A stretch of DNA of 64,000 nucleotides from Phocaeicola faecium (GTDB taxonomy: Bacteria; Bacteroidota; Bacteroidia; Bacteroidales; Bacteroidaceae): contig NZ_JACSPQ010000010.1 in assembly GCF_014837055.1 (NCBI RefSeq), forward strand, positions 1-64,000, in the 5' to 3' direction. Shown piece after piece: positions 19,289 through 29,207 of the stretch. Under the pieces are notes generated by a model that saw nothing but the letters and a program-made list of their open reading frames with translations, had not been told where the DNA came from and did no database searches. Within the stretch, counting starts at the first letter, position 1. Each line of letters starts with the position of its first letter. The translations under genes were made by a program, and so were the position numbers.

Positions 19289-19324
19289 TTCCGCATTTGT
19301 CATTAACAGAATTAAAGAGTAAAT

Positions 19325-20017
19325 ATGAAAAAGATAATCATAGCCATAGACGGATTTTCATCGTGCGGGAAAAGCACGATGGCGAAAGACCTTGCCAGAG
19401 AAGTTGGATATATCTATATCGACACCGGAGCAATGTATCGCGCCGTTACGCTGTATTGTATCGAACATAATCTGTTTAACGCCGACGGAACCATCCGTGA
19501 AGAAGAACTGAAGACACAAATGCAGGATATACACATTTCGTTCCGTTTGGATGCCGAAACGCAACGCCCCGTAACGTATCTGAACGGGGTAGATGTAGAA
19601 AACCGCATCCGTACGATGGAGGTATCTTCACGTGTCAGTCCGGTGGCCACATTGGGATTCGTGCGCGAAGCGTTGGTTCGCCAGCAACAGGAGATGGGCA
19701 AAGACAAAGGCATCGTGATGGACGGCAGAGACATCGGCACGGTGGTTTTTCCGGATGCCGAACTGAAAATATTTGTAACCGCTTCTGCCGAAATACGCGC
19801 CCGTCGCCGGTACGACGAGCTGAAAGCAAAGGGCGAGGAGGCTTCGTTCGAAGAAATCTTGCATAACGTAGAGGAACGAGACCGCATCGACCAAAACCGC
19901 GAAGTGAGTCCGCTGCGTAAGGCAGACGATGCTGTTTTGTTGGATAATAGCAATATGACCATTGCCGAACAGAAAGAATGGTTGAAACGTCAATTTGATA
20001 AGGCTGTACATGTATAA
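19325..20017 (+). CDS. cmk: cytidylate kinase
   Basis: 230 aa, family length. P-loop [15 protein letters not shown] at the N-terminus, then [14 protein letters not shown] and the conserved [21 protein letters not shown] and [28 protein letters not shown]. Phosphorylates CMP/dCMP with ATP in pyrimidine salvage. Its 3' end overlaps ispH by 8 bases; cmk-ispH pairing is common in bacteria. Confidence 0.95.
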   Translation: MKKIIIAIDGFSSCGKSTMAKDLAREVGYIYIDTGAMYRAVTLYCIEHNLFNADGTIREEELKTQMQDIHISFRLDAETQRPVTYLNGVDVENRIRTMEVSSRVSPVATLGFVREALVRQQQEMGKDKGIVMDGRDIGTVVFPDAELKIFVTASAEIRARRRYDELKAKGEEASFEEILHNVEERDRIDQNREVSPLRKADDAVLLDNSNMTIAEQKEWLKRQFDKAVHV

Positions 20018-20873
20018 CGTAGAAATAGACGAAGGGTCGGGCTTCTGTTTCGGGGTGACAACCGCCATCCGCAAGGCGGAAGAGGAGCTGGCTAAGGGTG
20101 AACCGCTCTACTGCTTGGGAGATATCGTGCATAACGGTCAGGAATGTGAGCGGCTGAAAAAGATGGGGCTTATCACCATTGACCACGAGATGTTTGCCCG
20201 TTTGAAAAACGTGAAAGTATTGCTCCGCGCTCATGGCGAACCGCCTCAGACTTACGAGCTGGCGCAAAAAAACAACATCGAGATTATCGACGCCACGTGT
20301 CCGGTAGTGCTTCGGCTGCAAAAACGCATCAAGCAGGAATACGACACGACACCCACCGACCGCGAGAAGCAAATTGTTATCTACGGGAAAAAAGGACATG
20401 CCGAAGTATTGGGACTGGTAGGGCAGACCAACGGGCGGGCTGTCGTTATCGAGAGGTTAGAGGAGGTCGAGAAGCTGGACTTCTCGAAAGATATCCGGCT
20501 GTATTCGCAAACCACCAAGTCGCTCGACGAGTTCCGCAAGTTAGTGGCGTACATCGAAAGCCACATTTCGGCAGATGCTTCCTTTCAATATTACGACACG
20601 ATATGCAGGCAAGTGGCAAACCGTATGCCTAATATCCGCGAGTTTGCCGCTTCGCACGACTTGATATTTTTTGTTTGCGGGCATAAAAGTTCGAACGGGA
20701 AAATACTTTTTCAGGAATGTAAGAAGGTAAATCCCAACTCGTATCAGATAGACCGTCCGGAAGAAATAGACAAGAATTTGCTGAAAGACGCTCTTTCTAT
20801 CGGAATATGCGGAGCCACTTCAACGCCGAAATGGTTGATGGAAGCCTGCAAAAAAGTAATAATGAACGAATAA
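20010..20873 (+). CDS. ispH: 4-hydroxy-3-methylbut-2-enyl diphosphate reductase
   Basis: 287 aa from ATG 20010 ([16 protein letters not shown]), chosen because LytB proteins begin just before the first cluster cysteine. The three Fe-S ligand cysteines are visible in SGFCFGV, DATCPVV and TICRQVANR. Other conserved parts are HGE in RAHGEPPQT and [15 protein letters not shown]. Last step of the non-mevalonate pathway, giving IPP and DMAPP, which feed the polyprenyl synthase elsewhere in the window. Confidence 0.95.
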   Translation: MYNVEIDEGSGFCFGVTTAIRKAEEELAKGEPLYCLGDIVHNGQECERLKKMGLITIDHEMFARLKNVKVLLRAHGEPPQTYELAQKNNIEIIDATCPVVLRLQKRIKQEYDTTPTDREKQIVIYGKKGHAEVLGLVGQTNGRAVVIERLEEVEKLDFSKDIRLYSQTTKSLDEFRKLVAYIESHISADASFQYYDTICRQVANRMPNIREFAASHDLIFFVCGHKSSNGKILFQECKKVNPNSYQIDRPEEIDKNLLKDALSIGICGATSTPKWLMEACKKVIMNE

Positions 20874-20922
20874 CGCTACAAAAAAACACAGAATTTTAAC
20901 ATCGTTATCGCAACAGATTTAC

Positions 20923-20930
20923 TACCTTTG
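20923..20930 (+). promoter_or_regulatory. -7 box of pfkA
   Basis: TACCTTTG, 39 bp before the pfkA ATG, in the 96-bp gap after ispH. It suggests pfkA has its own promoter. Confidence 0.55.
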
Positions 20931-20969
20931 CAGGAGTAAGAAATCTAACTAACAACATAATATAAACGT

Positions 20970-21950
20970 ATGGGAACTATTAAATGTATCGGTATCTTGA
21001 CTTCCGGTGGTGATGCTCCGGGTATGAATGCTGCTATTCGTGCCGTAACACGTTCGGCTATCTATAATGGATTGCAGGTAAAAGGTATTTATAGAGGTTA
21101 TAAAGGATTGATTACCGGCGAAATCCAAGAATTCAAAACGCAAAACGTAAGCAACATTATACAGTTGGGAGGTACGATATTGAAAACAGCCCGTTGTCAG
21201 GAATTCAAAACTCCTGAAGGACGTAAGATTGCTTATGAAACGATGCAACGTGAAGGCATCGACGCACTGATTGTTATCGGTGGAGACGGTTCGCTGACGG
21301 GAGCAAGACTGCTTGCACAGGAATTTGATGTTCCGTGTATCGGTTTGCCGGGTACTATCGACAACGATTTATATGGAACGGATACCACGATTGGTTATGA
21401 CACGGCGCTGAATACCATTCTTGACGCAGTAGATAAAATCCGTGATACGGCTACTTCACACGAGCGTTTGTTCTTTGTGGAAGTGATGGGACGCGATGCC
21501 GGTTTCCTTGCACTGAACGGAGCTATCGCAGCAGGAGCAGAAGCTGCCATCATTCCGGAGTTTAATACAGAGGTAGACCAGTTGGAAGAATTTATCAACA
21601 ACGGTTTCCGTAAATCGAAGAACAGCTCTATCGTTTTGGTTGCCGAAAGCGAAATCACGGGTGGTGCCATGCATTATGCCGAACGTGTGAAGAATGAATA
21701 TCCGCAGTACGACGTGCGTGTAACCATTTTAGGACACTTGCAGCGTGGCGGACGTCCTACGGCTCACGACCGTATCATTGCCAGCCGTATGGGTGTAGCC
21801 AGCATTGAAGCGCTGATGGAAGGTCAACGTAACGTAATGATTGGTATTGAAAACGACCAGATTGTTTATGTTCCGTTTACAAAAGCTATCAAGAACGATA
21901 AGCCGATTGACCGTGAGCTGGTAAATGTACTGAATGAATTGTCTATCTAA
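20970..21950 (+). CDS. pfkA: ATP-dependent 6-phosphofructokinase
   Basis: 326 aa. Visible sites: [14 protein letters not shown] (nucleotide loop), GGDGSLTGA (GGDGS/T of ATP-type enzymes), catalytic [21 protein letters not shown] and the C-terminal [13 protein letters not shown]. Commits fructose-6-phosphate to glycolysis. Monocistronic by its own promoter and a terminator 45 bp after the stop. Confidence 0.95.
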   Translation: MGTIKCIGILTSGGDAPGMNAAIRAVTRSAIYNGLQVKGIYRGYKGLITGEIQEFKTQNVSNIIQLGGTILKTARCQEFKTPEGRKIAYETMQREGIDALIVIGGDGSLTGARLLAQEFDVPCIGLPGTIDNDLYGTDTTIGYDTALNTILDAVDKIRDTATSHERLFFVEVMGRDAGFLALNGAIAAGAEAAIIPEFNTEVDQLEEFINNGFRKSKNSSIVLVAESEITGGAMHYAERVKNEYPQYDVRVTILGHLQRGGRPTAHDRIIASRMGVASIEALMEGQRNVMIGIENDQIVYVPFTKAIKNDKPIDRELVNVLNELSI

Positions 21951-21994
21951 TCTGTTCTTGTAATTCGGACGAAAGATTACATTATTAAATATAA

Positions 21995-22034
21995 AGAGAG
22001 GCGGCTGATAGCATTGCGCATCGGTCGCCTCTCT
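21995..22034. terminator. bidirectional hairpin terminator
   Basis: AGAGAGGCGGC (from 21995) pairs with GTCGCCTCTCT (to 22034) with one mismatch around an 18-base loop. It lies between convergent pfkA and the GH109-like gene. Confidence 0.75.
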
Positions 22035-22056
22035 TCGTTAGGGAGTGGTTATGATT

Positions 22057-23601
22057 TTATTTGTCAGTGCCCCAGTCTTTAGCTCCCTGCTCTTTCAGTT
22101 TCAGCGTAGCAGCTTCGGCTTTCTTCATCGTTTCAGCCTCTTCTTCCGGAGTCGCGAAAGCATGTTTGTAACCTTTTACGTCGTTCCAGTGACCGCGAGT
22201 AAAGTCGGGGAAGGCAATCGGAGCGCATCCGTTATCCATTGAGATACTTCCTAATTCAGCCAAGCTACACCATTCAGCCAAATCGTATACATCCATATCC
22301 AGCGGAAGTCCGTTTTGCAGACAGTAAACCAAACGAGCGTCCATGATAAAGTCCATACCTCCGTGTCCGCCTACCTCTTTAGCCATTTCGCCGTATTTTT
22401 TCAGGATAGGATGCTGGTATTGTTTTTCCAACTGTATTTTTTCTTCTTGCGGTAAGAAAGAATGTGAACTCAAGTCGTCTACCTTAGGTTCTACACCAGA
22501 CTCTTGCAACTGTTCAGAGCTTAACGCATATCCTTCAATCGGATATTTGTTTGCAAAACCTTTTGTTCCGGTCAGTTGGTACAAACGGTTGTAAGGCTGC
22601 GGGTTCATAACATTGTGTTGGATTTCGATAACCTTACCCAGCTGAGTACGGATTAACGTAGTGGTGTGGTCGCCGTTTCTGAAAGTGTCGCAAGGTTCTC
22701 CTGTCGCTTTTTCTACCAATTCCTTTCCATGAACAGATTTGGTATCCATAGCTACCAGTGTGGTCATGCGGTCGCCGCGGTGGATATTCAGTGCTTGAGC
22801 TACCGGGCCTAAGCCGTGAGTGGCGTATACATCGCCGCGATGCTCCATGTTGTAACGCAAGCGCCATCCCAATTTGTCTTGTTCTCCATCCTTCCAGTAA
22901 TAATCCCAGAAGTCATCCAAGTTATGGATGTATGCACCTTGTGCGCGGATAACCTCGCCGAATACTCCCTGCTGTGCCATGTTCAGCGTATTCATTTCAA
23001 ACCAGTCGTAGCAGCAGTTTTCCAGAATCATACAATGCTTGCGAGTCTTTTCGCTGAGGTCGATAAGCTCCCAGCATTGCTGCAAGTTCATAGCCGACGG
23101 AACCTCGATAGCCACATGTTTTCCGTGTTCCAATGCATATTTGGCAATGGGGAAGTGGTGAATCCAGTCGGCGGCAATGTATACCAAGTCGATATCATCG
23201 CGTTCGCAAAGCGCTTTGTAGCCTTCAGCTCCATCGTAGATAGCAGCTTTGGGCAACCCTGCTTTCTGCAAGTATTTCTGGCAGTTTTCAGCACGGTCTT
23301 TTTCATGGTCGCAAAGCGCAACGATGTGTGTACCCGGAATGTACGTAAAACGTTCTACGGCACCGGGGCCTCTCATGCCCAAGCCTACAAAGCCTACTCG
23401 AACGACTTCCATTTTCGGGGCGGTAAGTCCCAATACCGATTGCTGACCTTCCGGACGTTCCGGAGTATCGACTACAATAGTACCTTTCTCCCAATGGTAC
23501 GGTGTACCGTAGGTCGAGACAAGTTGTTCCTCCTGTACTTGCGCGCAGGAAACCGAAGCCAAGACGCAGGCTCCTAAAAAGAATTTGGTTAGTGTCTTCA
23601 T
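22057..23601 (-). CDS. Gfo/Idh/MocA family lipoprotein, GH109-like glycosidase
   Basis: 514 aa. Lipobox at SVSC near residue 19. The Rossmann domain carries VGFVGLGMRGPGAV and HIVALCDHEKDRAENC. The oxidoreductase core includes IAADWIHHFPIAKYALEHGKHVAIEVPSAMNLQQCWELIDLSEKTRKHCMILENCCYDW, which resembles the GH109 alpha-N-acetylgalactosaminidases that use bound NAD. The substrate is not certain; other members of the superfamily are simple sugar dehydrogenases. It follows the glycerate kinase gene by 17 bp and so belongs to the second hybrid regulator's operon. Confidence 0.82.
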   Translation of the reverse strand: MKTLTKFFLGACVLASVSCAQVQEEQLVSTYGTPYHWEKGTIVVDTPERPEGQQSVLGLTAPKMEVVRVGFVGLGMRGPGAVERFTYIPGTHIVALCDHEKDRAENCQKYLQKAGLPKAAIYDGAEGYKALCERDDIDLVYIAADWIHHFPIAKYALEHGKHVAIEVPSAMNLQQCWELIDLSEKTRKHCMILENCCYDWFEMNTLNMAQQGVFGEVIRAQGAYIHNLDDFWDYYWKDGEQDKLGWRLRYNMEHRGDVYATHGLGPVAQALNIHRGDRMTTLVAMDTKSVHGKELVEKATGEPCDTFRNGDHTTTLIRTQLGKVIEIQHNVMNPQPYNRLYQLTGTKGFANKYPIEGYALSSEQLQESGVEPKVDDLSSHSFLPQEEKIQLEKQYQHPILKKYGEMAKEVGGHGGMDFIMDARLVYCLQNGLPLDMDVYDLAEWCSLAELGSISMDNGCAPIAFPDFTRGHWNDVKGYKHAFATPEEEAETMKKAEAATLKLKEQGAKDWGTDK

Positions 23602-23618
23602 TTTTTTTTGATGTTTGA

Positions 23619-24779
23619 TTAATATAAAATTGGTTGATTCAGATTGTTTAAGGTATTCGTGAAAAATGTATTTATAACTTTTCGGATATTTTTCCGTGCG
23701 GTGTCAGGGCAGACAGCCTTTTCCAGTTCCATGCCTTTCGGAGTAATAGGAACCAAAGTGTCAAATCCGGCACGACGTAATTCCGTTTCGTTATCAATGC
23801 GTCCGGCAATCAATACCGTAGGGATGCCAAGCGGAAGTGTACGATTCAGCACTCTTTCTGCTATTTTCCCCATAAGCGTTTGAGAGTCGGCTTTTCCTTC
23901 TCCCGTGATTACCATGTCTGCATCTTTTATTTGTTGGTCAAAATGAATGGCATCCAATAACAGATCGGCTCCCGGAACCAATTTCGCATCAAAGAAAGCG
24001 TATAAAGCTCCGCCCATTCCTCCGGCAGCTCCTGAGCCGGGTAAGGAAGCTATGCTTTTTCCTGTGGTTTGGCGTATGATTTCAGACAAGCGTTTCATTC
24101 CTTCCTCTAAAGCGGTTACTTGTGATGTAGTTGCCCCTTTTTGAGGAGCAAAAACATGCGTTGCCCCTTCTTTCCCGCAAAAAGGATTACGGACATCGCA
24201 AGCCACGGTGAAGTTTGCTTCTGGAATGGCTTTATCCAACCTGCTTATATCAATGCGGGCAGTGCTGCATACGGCTTCACCTCCCTGTCTTAATTCAATT
24301 CCGTTTGCGTTATATAATTTGGCTCCGAGGGCTTGCAACATTCCGAGTCCGCCATCGTTTGTTGCGCTGCCTCCTATCCCGATCAGGAATTTCCGGTAGC
24401 CACGTTTCAAAGCATCTCGTATCAGTTCTCCTGTTCCGAAAGAAGTTGTTTTCATCGGGTTACGTTCTTCCGGAGTTAATAAAGGAAGCCCACTCGCTTC
24501 AGCCATTTCGATGACAACAGTTTGCGTGTCTCCCAATATTCCGTATCGGACGGTTTGCAAACGCATCAGCGGGTCATGAACTTCGGTATAAATGAATTTT
24601 CCGTTGGTAATATGTACCAAAGTATCGAGTATACCTTCCCCTCCGTCTGCTACCGGCAAGCAAACGGTTTGGCACGTAGGAAACAGTCTGCGGATTTCTT
24701 CAGCAGCACAGTTTTCTACCTCTTCAGAGGATAAACAACCTTTGAATGAATCAATGGCGAGAACTGTTTTCTTTATCAT
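23619..24779 (-). CDS. glycerate kinase (GK-I type)
   Basis: 386 aa, normal for the GarK/GlxK family. Motifs: AIDSFKGCLSSEE, LPVADGGEGILDTLV near residue 45, GIGGSATNDGGLGMLQALGAKL in the middle and ITGEGKADSQTLMGK later. It phosphorylates D-glycerate, usually to 2-phosphoglycerate, feeding lower glycolysis. Its start overlaps the 3' end of the hybrid regulator gene by 29 bases on the same strand, so expression is coupled to the sensor. The source of glycerate in this locus is unknown. Confidence 0.92.
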   Translation of the reverse strand: MIKKTVLAIDSFKGCLSSEEVENCAAEEIRRLFPTCQTVCLPVADGGEGILDTLVHITNGKFIYTEVHDPLMRLQTVRYGILGDTQTVVIEMAEASGLPLLTPEERNPMKTTSFGTGELIRDALKRGYRKFLIGIGGSATNDGGLGMLQALGAKLYNANGIELRQGGEAVCSTARIDISRLDKAIPEANFTVACDVRNPFCGKEGATHVFAPQKGATTSQVTALEEGMKRLSEIIRQTTGKSIASLPGSGAAGGMGGALYAFFDAKLVPGADLLLDAIHFDQQIKDADMVITGEGKADSQTLMGKIAERVLNRTLPLGIPTVLIAGRIDNETELRRAGFDTLVPITPKGMELEKAVCPDTARKNIRKVINTFFTNTLNNLNQPILY

Positions 24780-27700
24780 GCTTGGGCTGTTGTGTTTTAG
24801 GTCGTTTCATATAATCAGTCGGAGTCATTCCGAATTCATCTTTAAAGCACTGACGGAAATAAGCAACGGTAGCAAAACCGGTTTGGTCTGACACCTCGGT
24901 AATGGTATACTCTCCGCTATCCAATAATTCGATGCTTCTTCTCATTTTTATTTTGCGTACAAATTCGTTTGCCGAGATATTTGTCAGTCCTTTTATCTTA
25001 CGGTAAAGCGTAGAGTGGCTCATACACATTTTATCGGCAATGAAACCTACGTCAATTTTTTCCAGACTTAGATTCTCTTCAATGATGTTGGTTACTTTAT
25101 CCAAAAACTCTTGGTCAAGTTTGCTCAGTGTGCGACGCTCGTTTTCCACATTCTTGCGTTCGGTTTCTGTCACAGGAGTAGAAGTTATTAGTCCTGCTAT
25201 TTTCCGACGGTTTTCCAGAATGTTATTGATGCGGCTGTTCAGGAGGCGGGCACTGAACGGCTTGGTTATAAACGAGTCTGCCCCGGCTGCATAACCTTCT
25301 TCTTTATCGTTCAGCGTATCTTTTGCTGTGAGCAGAATAACCGGTATATGGCTGGTGCGTATGTCTTCCTTGATGTGTTTACATAATTCGATTCCATCCA
25401 TTACAGGCATCATGATGTCGCTGATAATGATGTTGGGGATACGGTTTTGAGCCAACTCCCATCCCTCCTGTCCGTTGTTGGCTGTTAATACCTCATACGT
25501 GTTTTCGAACGAACTGCGAATATATTCACGTATATCGTGGTTGTCTTCCACCACAAGGATGATGGAACGATTCTCTTCTTTTTCTGTCGTGGCATCGGCA
25601 TCCTGTTCTGCCGTTTCGGTTTGGATTGTCGAACGGTGTTCGGCATTCGGATAAGTATTATCCGTTAATATCTTCAGGGTAAACTTGCTTCCTTTGTCGG
25701 GTTCGCTTTCTACTTCTATAAAACCTTCGTGAAGGTCGGTAAGCGATTTTACCAAAGCCAGTCCGATTCCGGAGCCGGAGACTTGATACTTGCCGCTTCC
25801 CTGATAGTACCGTTCGAATATATGATTTAACGATTCTGCATCAATGCCATGTCCTGTGTCTTCTACTGAAAACAGCGTATAGCGGTTTCCGTTTTCTTCG
25901 GCAGCAGACAGCGAAAGGGTAATACTTCCTTTCGGAGTATACTTCAAAGCGTTCGACATGAGGTTGTCGAGTATCACAGTCAGAATCTCACGGTCGCAGT
26001 AAATAACCTGATTTTCTGCGTTGGTACGGATGTTGATGGTTACTTCCGGATTACGGTTTAGTTCTTTATACTTAATACCTATTTCTTGTATTAAGTTTGC
26101 TACATTTTCCCGTCCGACCTTCAGCTTCCGGTTTTCCGTTTCCGTCTTTCTGAATTCCAGAATCTGGTTTATCAGATTAAGCAGGCGGGTTGCACTGTCG
26201 CGTATGATACCGATTTTATTAGCCTGTTTAGGCGAGAGCGTTTTGTCTGCCTGCAAATCTTCCAGCGGACCGAGAATAAGCGTTAGCGGCGTACGCAGTT
26301 CATGAGTAATATTCGTATAAAAGCGCAATCGCTCGTTATTCAGTTTTTGTTCGCTTTCGTGGCGGTGATGTTCTAAGTTAAGCCGGTTTTCCAATGTAAG
26401 TTTACGCCGGTAAAAACGGAATATAAGAACTATAATTCCTATGCAAATAAGGAAATATCCGAGTTTGGCATACCATGTCAGATAAAGAGGAGGAGTTATG
26501 ACTATTTTTACAGAGGTAAACTTTTCTCCCCACGGCTGGTTGTTGAGTTTGGCTTTTACCTTAAATACATATTCCCCCGGTGGAAGGTTTCGGAACGTAA
26601 CCTGATTTTCTTCGTGGGTTTCAAACCAAGTGTTTCCTAATCCTTGCATGGTATAAGCATATTCCGCCTGCATACTTTGTGTATAGTCAAGTACGTTGAA
26701 TATGATGCGAAACGTATTCCAATCGTATGAGAGGGTTATTTTTTTGTCTGTAAGCGGAACGATTTTTTCTTTGTTTTCATTATCCGATTGCGTCCCGTAA
26801 CTTTTTATTTCAGTGATTTGCACCGGAATGTCGGCTGTCGATTCTGCTACATTGGCAGGGTTAAACCAACATACTCCGTTTTGTGAACCGAAATATAAGT
26901 TACCTTCCGAGTCTTTACATACCGAACCATCCATGAAGTCGCCCACAGGAACATTCTGACGGTATGTATAATTATAGAAGCGCTGTTCAGAACTGTTCCA
27001 ATGCGCGATTCCACCGTTGGTACTGATCCATATTTCACCCCGTAGGTCTTCGGTAATGGCACGCACGTTGGGGTTTGCCGTTTTCTCATTGTCGGCATAC
27101 GTCTTTATATTTTCAGGGTGCAGAGGGTCGGCAATATACGAAACCCCGTTTCGCGTAGCAGCCCAAATTCCTCCTTTACTGTCTTGAAAGAGTCCGTTTA
27201 CAGCGTCCGAGCTTAATCCGTTCCGGGTATCGATGTGATGTAACAGCGTGGTTTGTTCCGTATTTATAACTTGGATGCCCTTGCCGAATGTTCCTACCCA
27301 GAGTCTGCCGGCTTGGTCGAATAACAGTCCGTGAACCATCTGCGATTTCAACAAGGCATTGATTTTATCTTCTTTTCGTGCTTTCCCGTTTCGTACGGTG
27401 AATATACCGTTTTGTGTACCTATCCAGATGCTTTCTCCCTGCTCGTAAAAGCAGCAGGCTTCCACGTCTGTTTCGTCCAGCGGAACACGGGTTACGGTTT
27501 GCGTAGACGGATTGCAGGTTAGAACCCCGTCGCGGTACAAGCCAAACCATAATGTATTGCTTTTATCCTTATATATAGTAGATACATGGGTGTTGGAATT
27601 GGTCTGTTTGTTTAATGAGATGATTTTTTTCAATTTGCTGTTCTGAAACACAGCCACTTCATTTTCGCCTCCCAGCCAGATTTGTCCTTCGTTGTCAACG

Positions 27701-28833
27701 GCTATTCCCCACACTTGCTTGTTGCGTAATTTCCCGTCCTTCAGCGTAATATACTCCAGCGTACGGAAAGCAGGCTGAGCATAGCTTAAAAAGTCTGCCC
27801 CTCCGCGGTAGTTTCCTATCCATATATTGCCGAACGAGTCTTGTAAGAAACAACTTGCGTTGGGCGAAGAAACTCCGTGTGTATCGTTGGTCACTTTGAT
27901 GTTATGGAATTGGATGTTTTCACGCGAAGTAAAAACATTTTCTTGCATGTCTAAAATGCTGACTCCCCCCATGTGCGTACATACCCAGAGGCGTCCGTCG
28001 GTGCTTTGACCGATGTCGGATACCCTGTCGGATAAAATCGAATTGGGGTTGTCGGCATCATGCCGGAAGTTGATGAACTTTTCTTTGGGCTGGGTAAACA
28101 GAGCAAGTCCGCGGTCGGTTCCTACCCATACGTTTCCATCCTTATCCGTGTAAATACACTGCACACTGTTTCCCGGTATGCTTTCAGCCTCTTTAGCGTC
28201 ATGGGAAAAGTTTCGGCAGGTTTTCTTCTTTATATCGATGATAGCCATCCCGTGGTCTGAATACCCGACAAAAAGATTTCCTTTTCCGTCGTCGCATGTA
28301 CAGAAGAATCCTTCTTTAAGCCCTTTGATGATGCCGGCTTCATAATGGGTGAATGTTTGAGAAGAAAGGATATAATGGTCTATCCCCCTGTAACGGTGAG
28401 TAATCCAGACACCGCCGTCGGATGCCCGGCTCAGATGGGCTATTTCATCGGAAAGCAGCCCCGATTTAGTAGTATAGTGTGCAATGAATTGTTGCGCCAG
28501 ACAGTCGAATACGAAAATGCCGTCCCGTTTGGTTCCTATCCATAGCGTATGATTTTCGTTGCAACTGAGGATGGAGGTCAGCTCATTGCTTTTCAAATCA
28601 GAATTCCGGGTGTTGTAAATCGTGATGTTCCTTCCGTCGAATCGGTTCAGCCCCGATTCGGTTGCTATCCATACATACCCCAGTCCGTCTTGCTCGATGT
28701 CGATAACATAATTGCTCGTGAGTCCGTCTGTAACCTCGATACGTTTAAACGTATATTCGGGTCCGGTAGAGACGGCACGGCAATGGCTTGCCAACATCCA
28801 AATTAAGATAACAAAGAGAAGGTTTTTCATCAT
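24751..28833 (-). CDS. hybrid two-component system sensor/regulator (HTCS)
   Basis: 1360 aa. Signal peptide (MMKNLLFVILIWMLASHCRAV), regulator propeller repeats with many WIGT and DxxGxIW strings (residues about 25-720), Y_Y_Y domain, membrane helix near 790-810. The kinase has H844 in HELRTPLTL, NLMSNALKYTP, DTGHGID and GSGIGLALV; the receiver has D1139 in DIMMPVMDG; a C-terminal AraC HTH follows (ANEFVRKIKMRRSIELL, AYFRQCFKDEFGMTPTDYM). All kinase boxes are intact. Divergent from the SDR/GatC-like genes, which are its probable targets along with the downstream glycerate kinase. The -7 TACTTTTG is at 28863-28870 minus. Confidence 0.95.
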   Translation of the reverse strand: MMKNLLFVILIWMLASHCRAVSTGPEYTFKRIEVTDGLTSNYVIDIEQDGLGYVWIATESGLNRFDGRNITIYNTRNSDLKSNELTSILSCNENHTLWIGTKRDGIFVFDCLAQQFIAHYTTKSGLLSDEIAHLSRASDGGVWITHRYRGIDHYILSSQTFTHYEAGIIKGLKEGFFCTCDDGKGNLFVGYSDHGMAIIDIKKKTCRNFSHDAKEAESIPGNSVQCIYTDKDGNVWVGTDRGLALFTQPKEKFINFRHDADNPNSILSDRVSDIGQSTDGRLWVCTHMGGVSILDMQENVFTSRENIQFHNIKVTNDTHGVSSPNASCFLQDSFGNIWIGNYRGGADFLSYAQPAFRTLEYITLKDGKLRNKQVWGIAVDNEGQIWLGGENEVAVFQNSKLKKIISLNKQTNSNTHVSTIYKDKSNTLWFGLYRDGVLTCNPSTQTVTRVPLDETDVEACCFYEQGESIWIGTQNGIFTVRNGKARKEDKINALLKSQMVHGLLFDQAGRLWVGTFGKGIQVINTEQTTLLHHIDTRNGLSSDAVNGLFQDSKGGIWAATRNGVSYIADPLHPENIKTYADNEKTANPNVRAITEDLRGEIWISTNGGIAHWNSSEQRFYNYTYRQNVPVGDFMDGSVCKDSEGNLYFGSQNGVCWFNPANVAESTADIPVQITEIKSYGTQSDNENKEKIVPLTDKKITLSYDWNTFRIIFNVLDYTQSMQAEYAYTMQGLGNTWFETHEENQVTFRNLPPGEYVFKVKAKLNNQPWGEKFTSVKIVITPPLYLTWYAKLGYFLICIGIIVLIFRFYRRKLTLENRLNLEHHRHESEQKLNNERLRFYTNITHELRTPLTLILGPLEDLQADKTLSPKQANKIGIIRDSATRLLNLINQILEFRKTETENRKLKVGRENVANLIQEIGIKYKELNRNPEVTINIRTNAENQVIYCDREILTVILDNLMSNALKYTPKGSITLSLSAAEENGNRYTLFSVEDTGHGIDAESLNHIFERYYQGSGKYQVSGSGIGLALVKSLTDLHEGFIEVESEPDKGSKFTLKILTDNTYPNAEHRSTIQTETAEQDADATTEKEENRSIILVVEDNHDIREYIRSSFENTYEVLTANNGQEGWELAQNRIPNIIISDIMMPVMDGIELCKHIKEDIRTSHIPVILLTAKDTLNDKEEGYAAGADSFITKPFSARLLNSRINNILENRRKIAGLITSTPVTETERKNVENERRTLSKLDQEFLDKVTNIIEENLSLEKIDVGFIADKMCMSHSTLYRKIKGLTNISANEFVRKIKMRRSIELLDSGEYTITEVSDQTGFATVAYFRQCFKDEFGMTPTDYMKRPKTQQPKHDKENSSRH

Positions 28834-28862
28834 GTTTTTTTAGTACAAAGTTTACAACGAAA

Positions 28863-28870
28863 CAAAAGTA
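28863..28870 (-). promoter_or_regulatory. -7 box of the second HTCS operon
   Basis: Minus strand TACTTTTG, 29 bp before the start codon, fits TAnnTTTG. Confidence 0.5.
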
Positions 28871-28972
28871 CGATAAAATCGGGAATTTGTTGTTGTTTTG
28901 TCTCGAAAATTACGGATAGTAGGCAAAAATCATTGTCACATCCCTTTCAGAACTACCTGTAAGCCCTGTTTT

Positions 28973-29056
28973 TTTTCTATGGGTAGAAACCTCAAGTCCT
29001 TCCCATAGCGTTCCTCCTTTCTACCGCAAGCGTAAGGCAACTTATCCCATAGCGTT
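28973..29056. repeat. 22-bp-period modular array D (4 units)
   Basis: 18-mers at 28973, 28995, 29017 and 29039: TTTTCTATGGGTAGAAAC, AGTCCTTCCCATAGCGTT, CTTTCTACCGCAAGCGTA and AACTTATCCCATAGCGTT, with linkers CTCA, CCTC, AGGC. It sits in the 374-bp gap 28834-29207 between the divergent HTCS and SDR genes. Other items in the gap are the HTCS -7 box and candidate -7 boxes for the SDR at 29113-29120 (TAACTTTG) and 29133-29140 (TAATTTTG). No small gene is evident. Confidence 0.85.
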
Positions 29057-29112
29057 CTCGTCATGTAATTTATGCTTAAAATTCCTACTGCTTTTGCTTA
29101 TTTTTTGGTACA

Positions 29113-29140
29113 TAACTTTGGTGATTATCGCGTAATTTTG
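29113..29140 (+). promoter_or_regulatory. candidate -7 boxes of the SDR/GatC-like operon
   Basis: Two matches to TAnnTTTG, TAACTTTG (29113-29120) and TAATTTTG (29133-29140), lie 68-95 bp before the SDR start. The sequence alone does not say which is used. Confidence 0.4.
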
Positions 29141-29207
29141 TATGACAAGCTTTAAGAAGGCTTGTCTCTGACATTCGAATATTTTTTTGTAAATAAGATT
29201 AAATGCT

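Noticed and set aside
19635-20399. 254-codon minus-strand frame across cmk and ispH
   Set aside because: Antisense to two certain genes, overlapping both; product is rich in Arg, His and Pro as expected for a shadow frame.
22816-23577. 253-codon plus-strand frame opposite the GH109-like gene
   Set aside because: Shadow frame; no start context and no recognisable motif.
28834-29207. Invertible promoter in the HTCS/SDR gap
   Set aside because: No pair of inverted repeats flanks a promoter here; the repeats are units of array D in mixed order, and no invertase gene is near.
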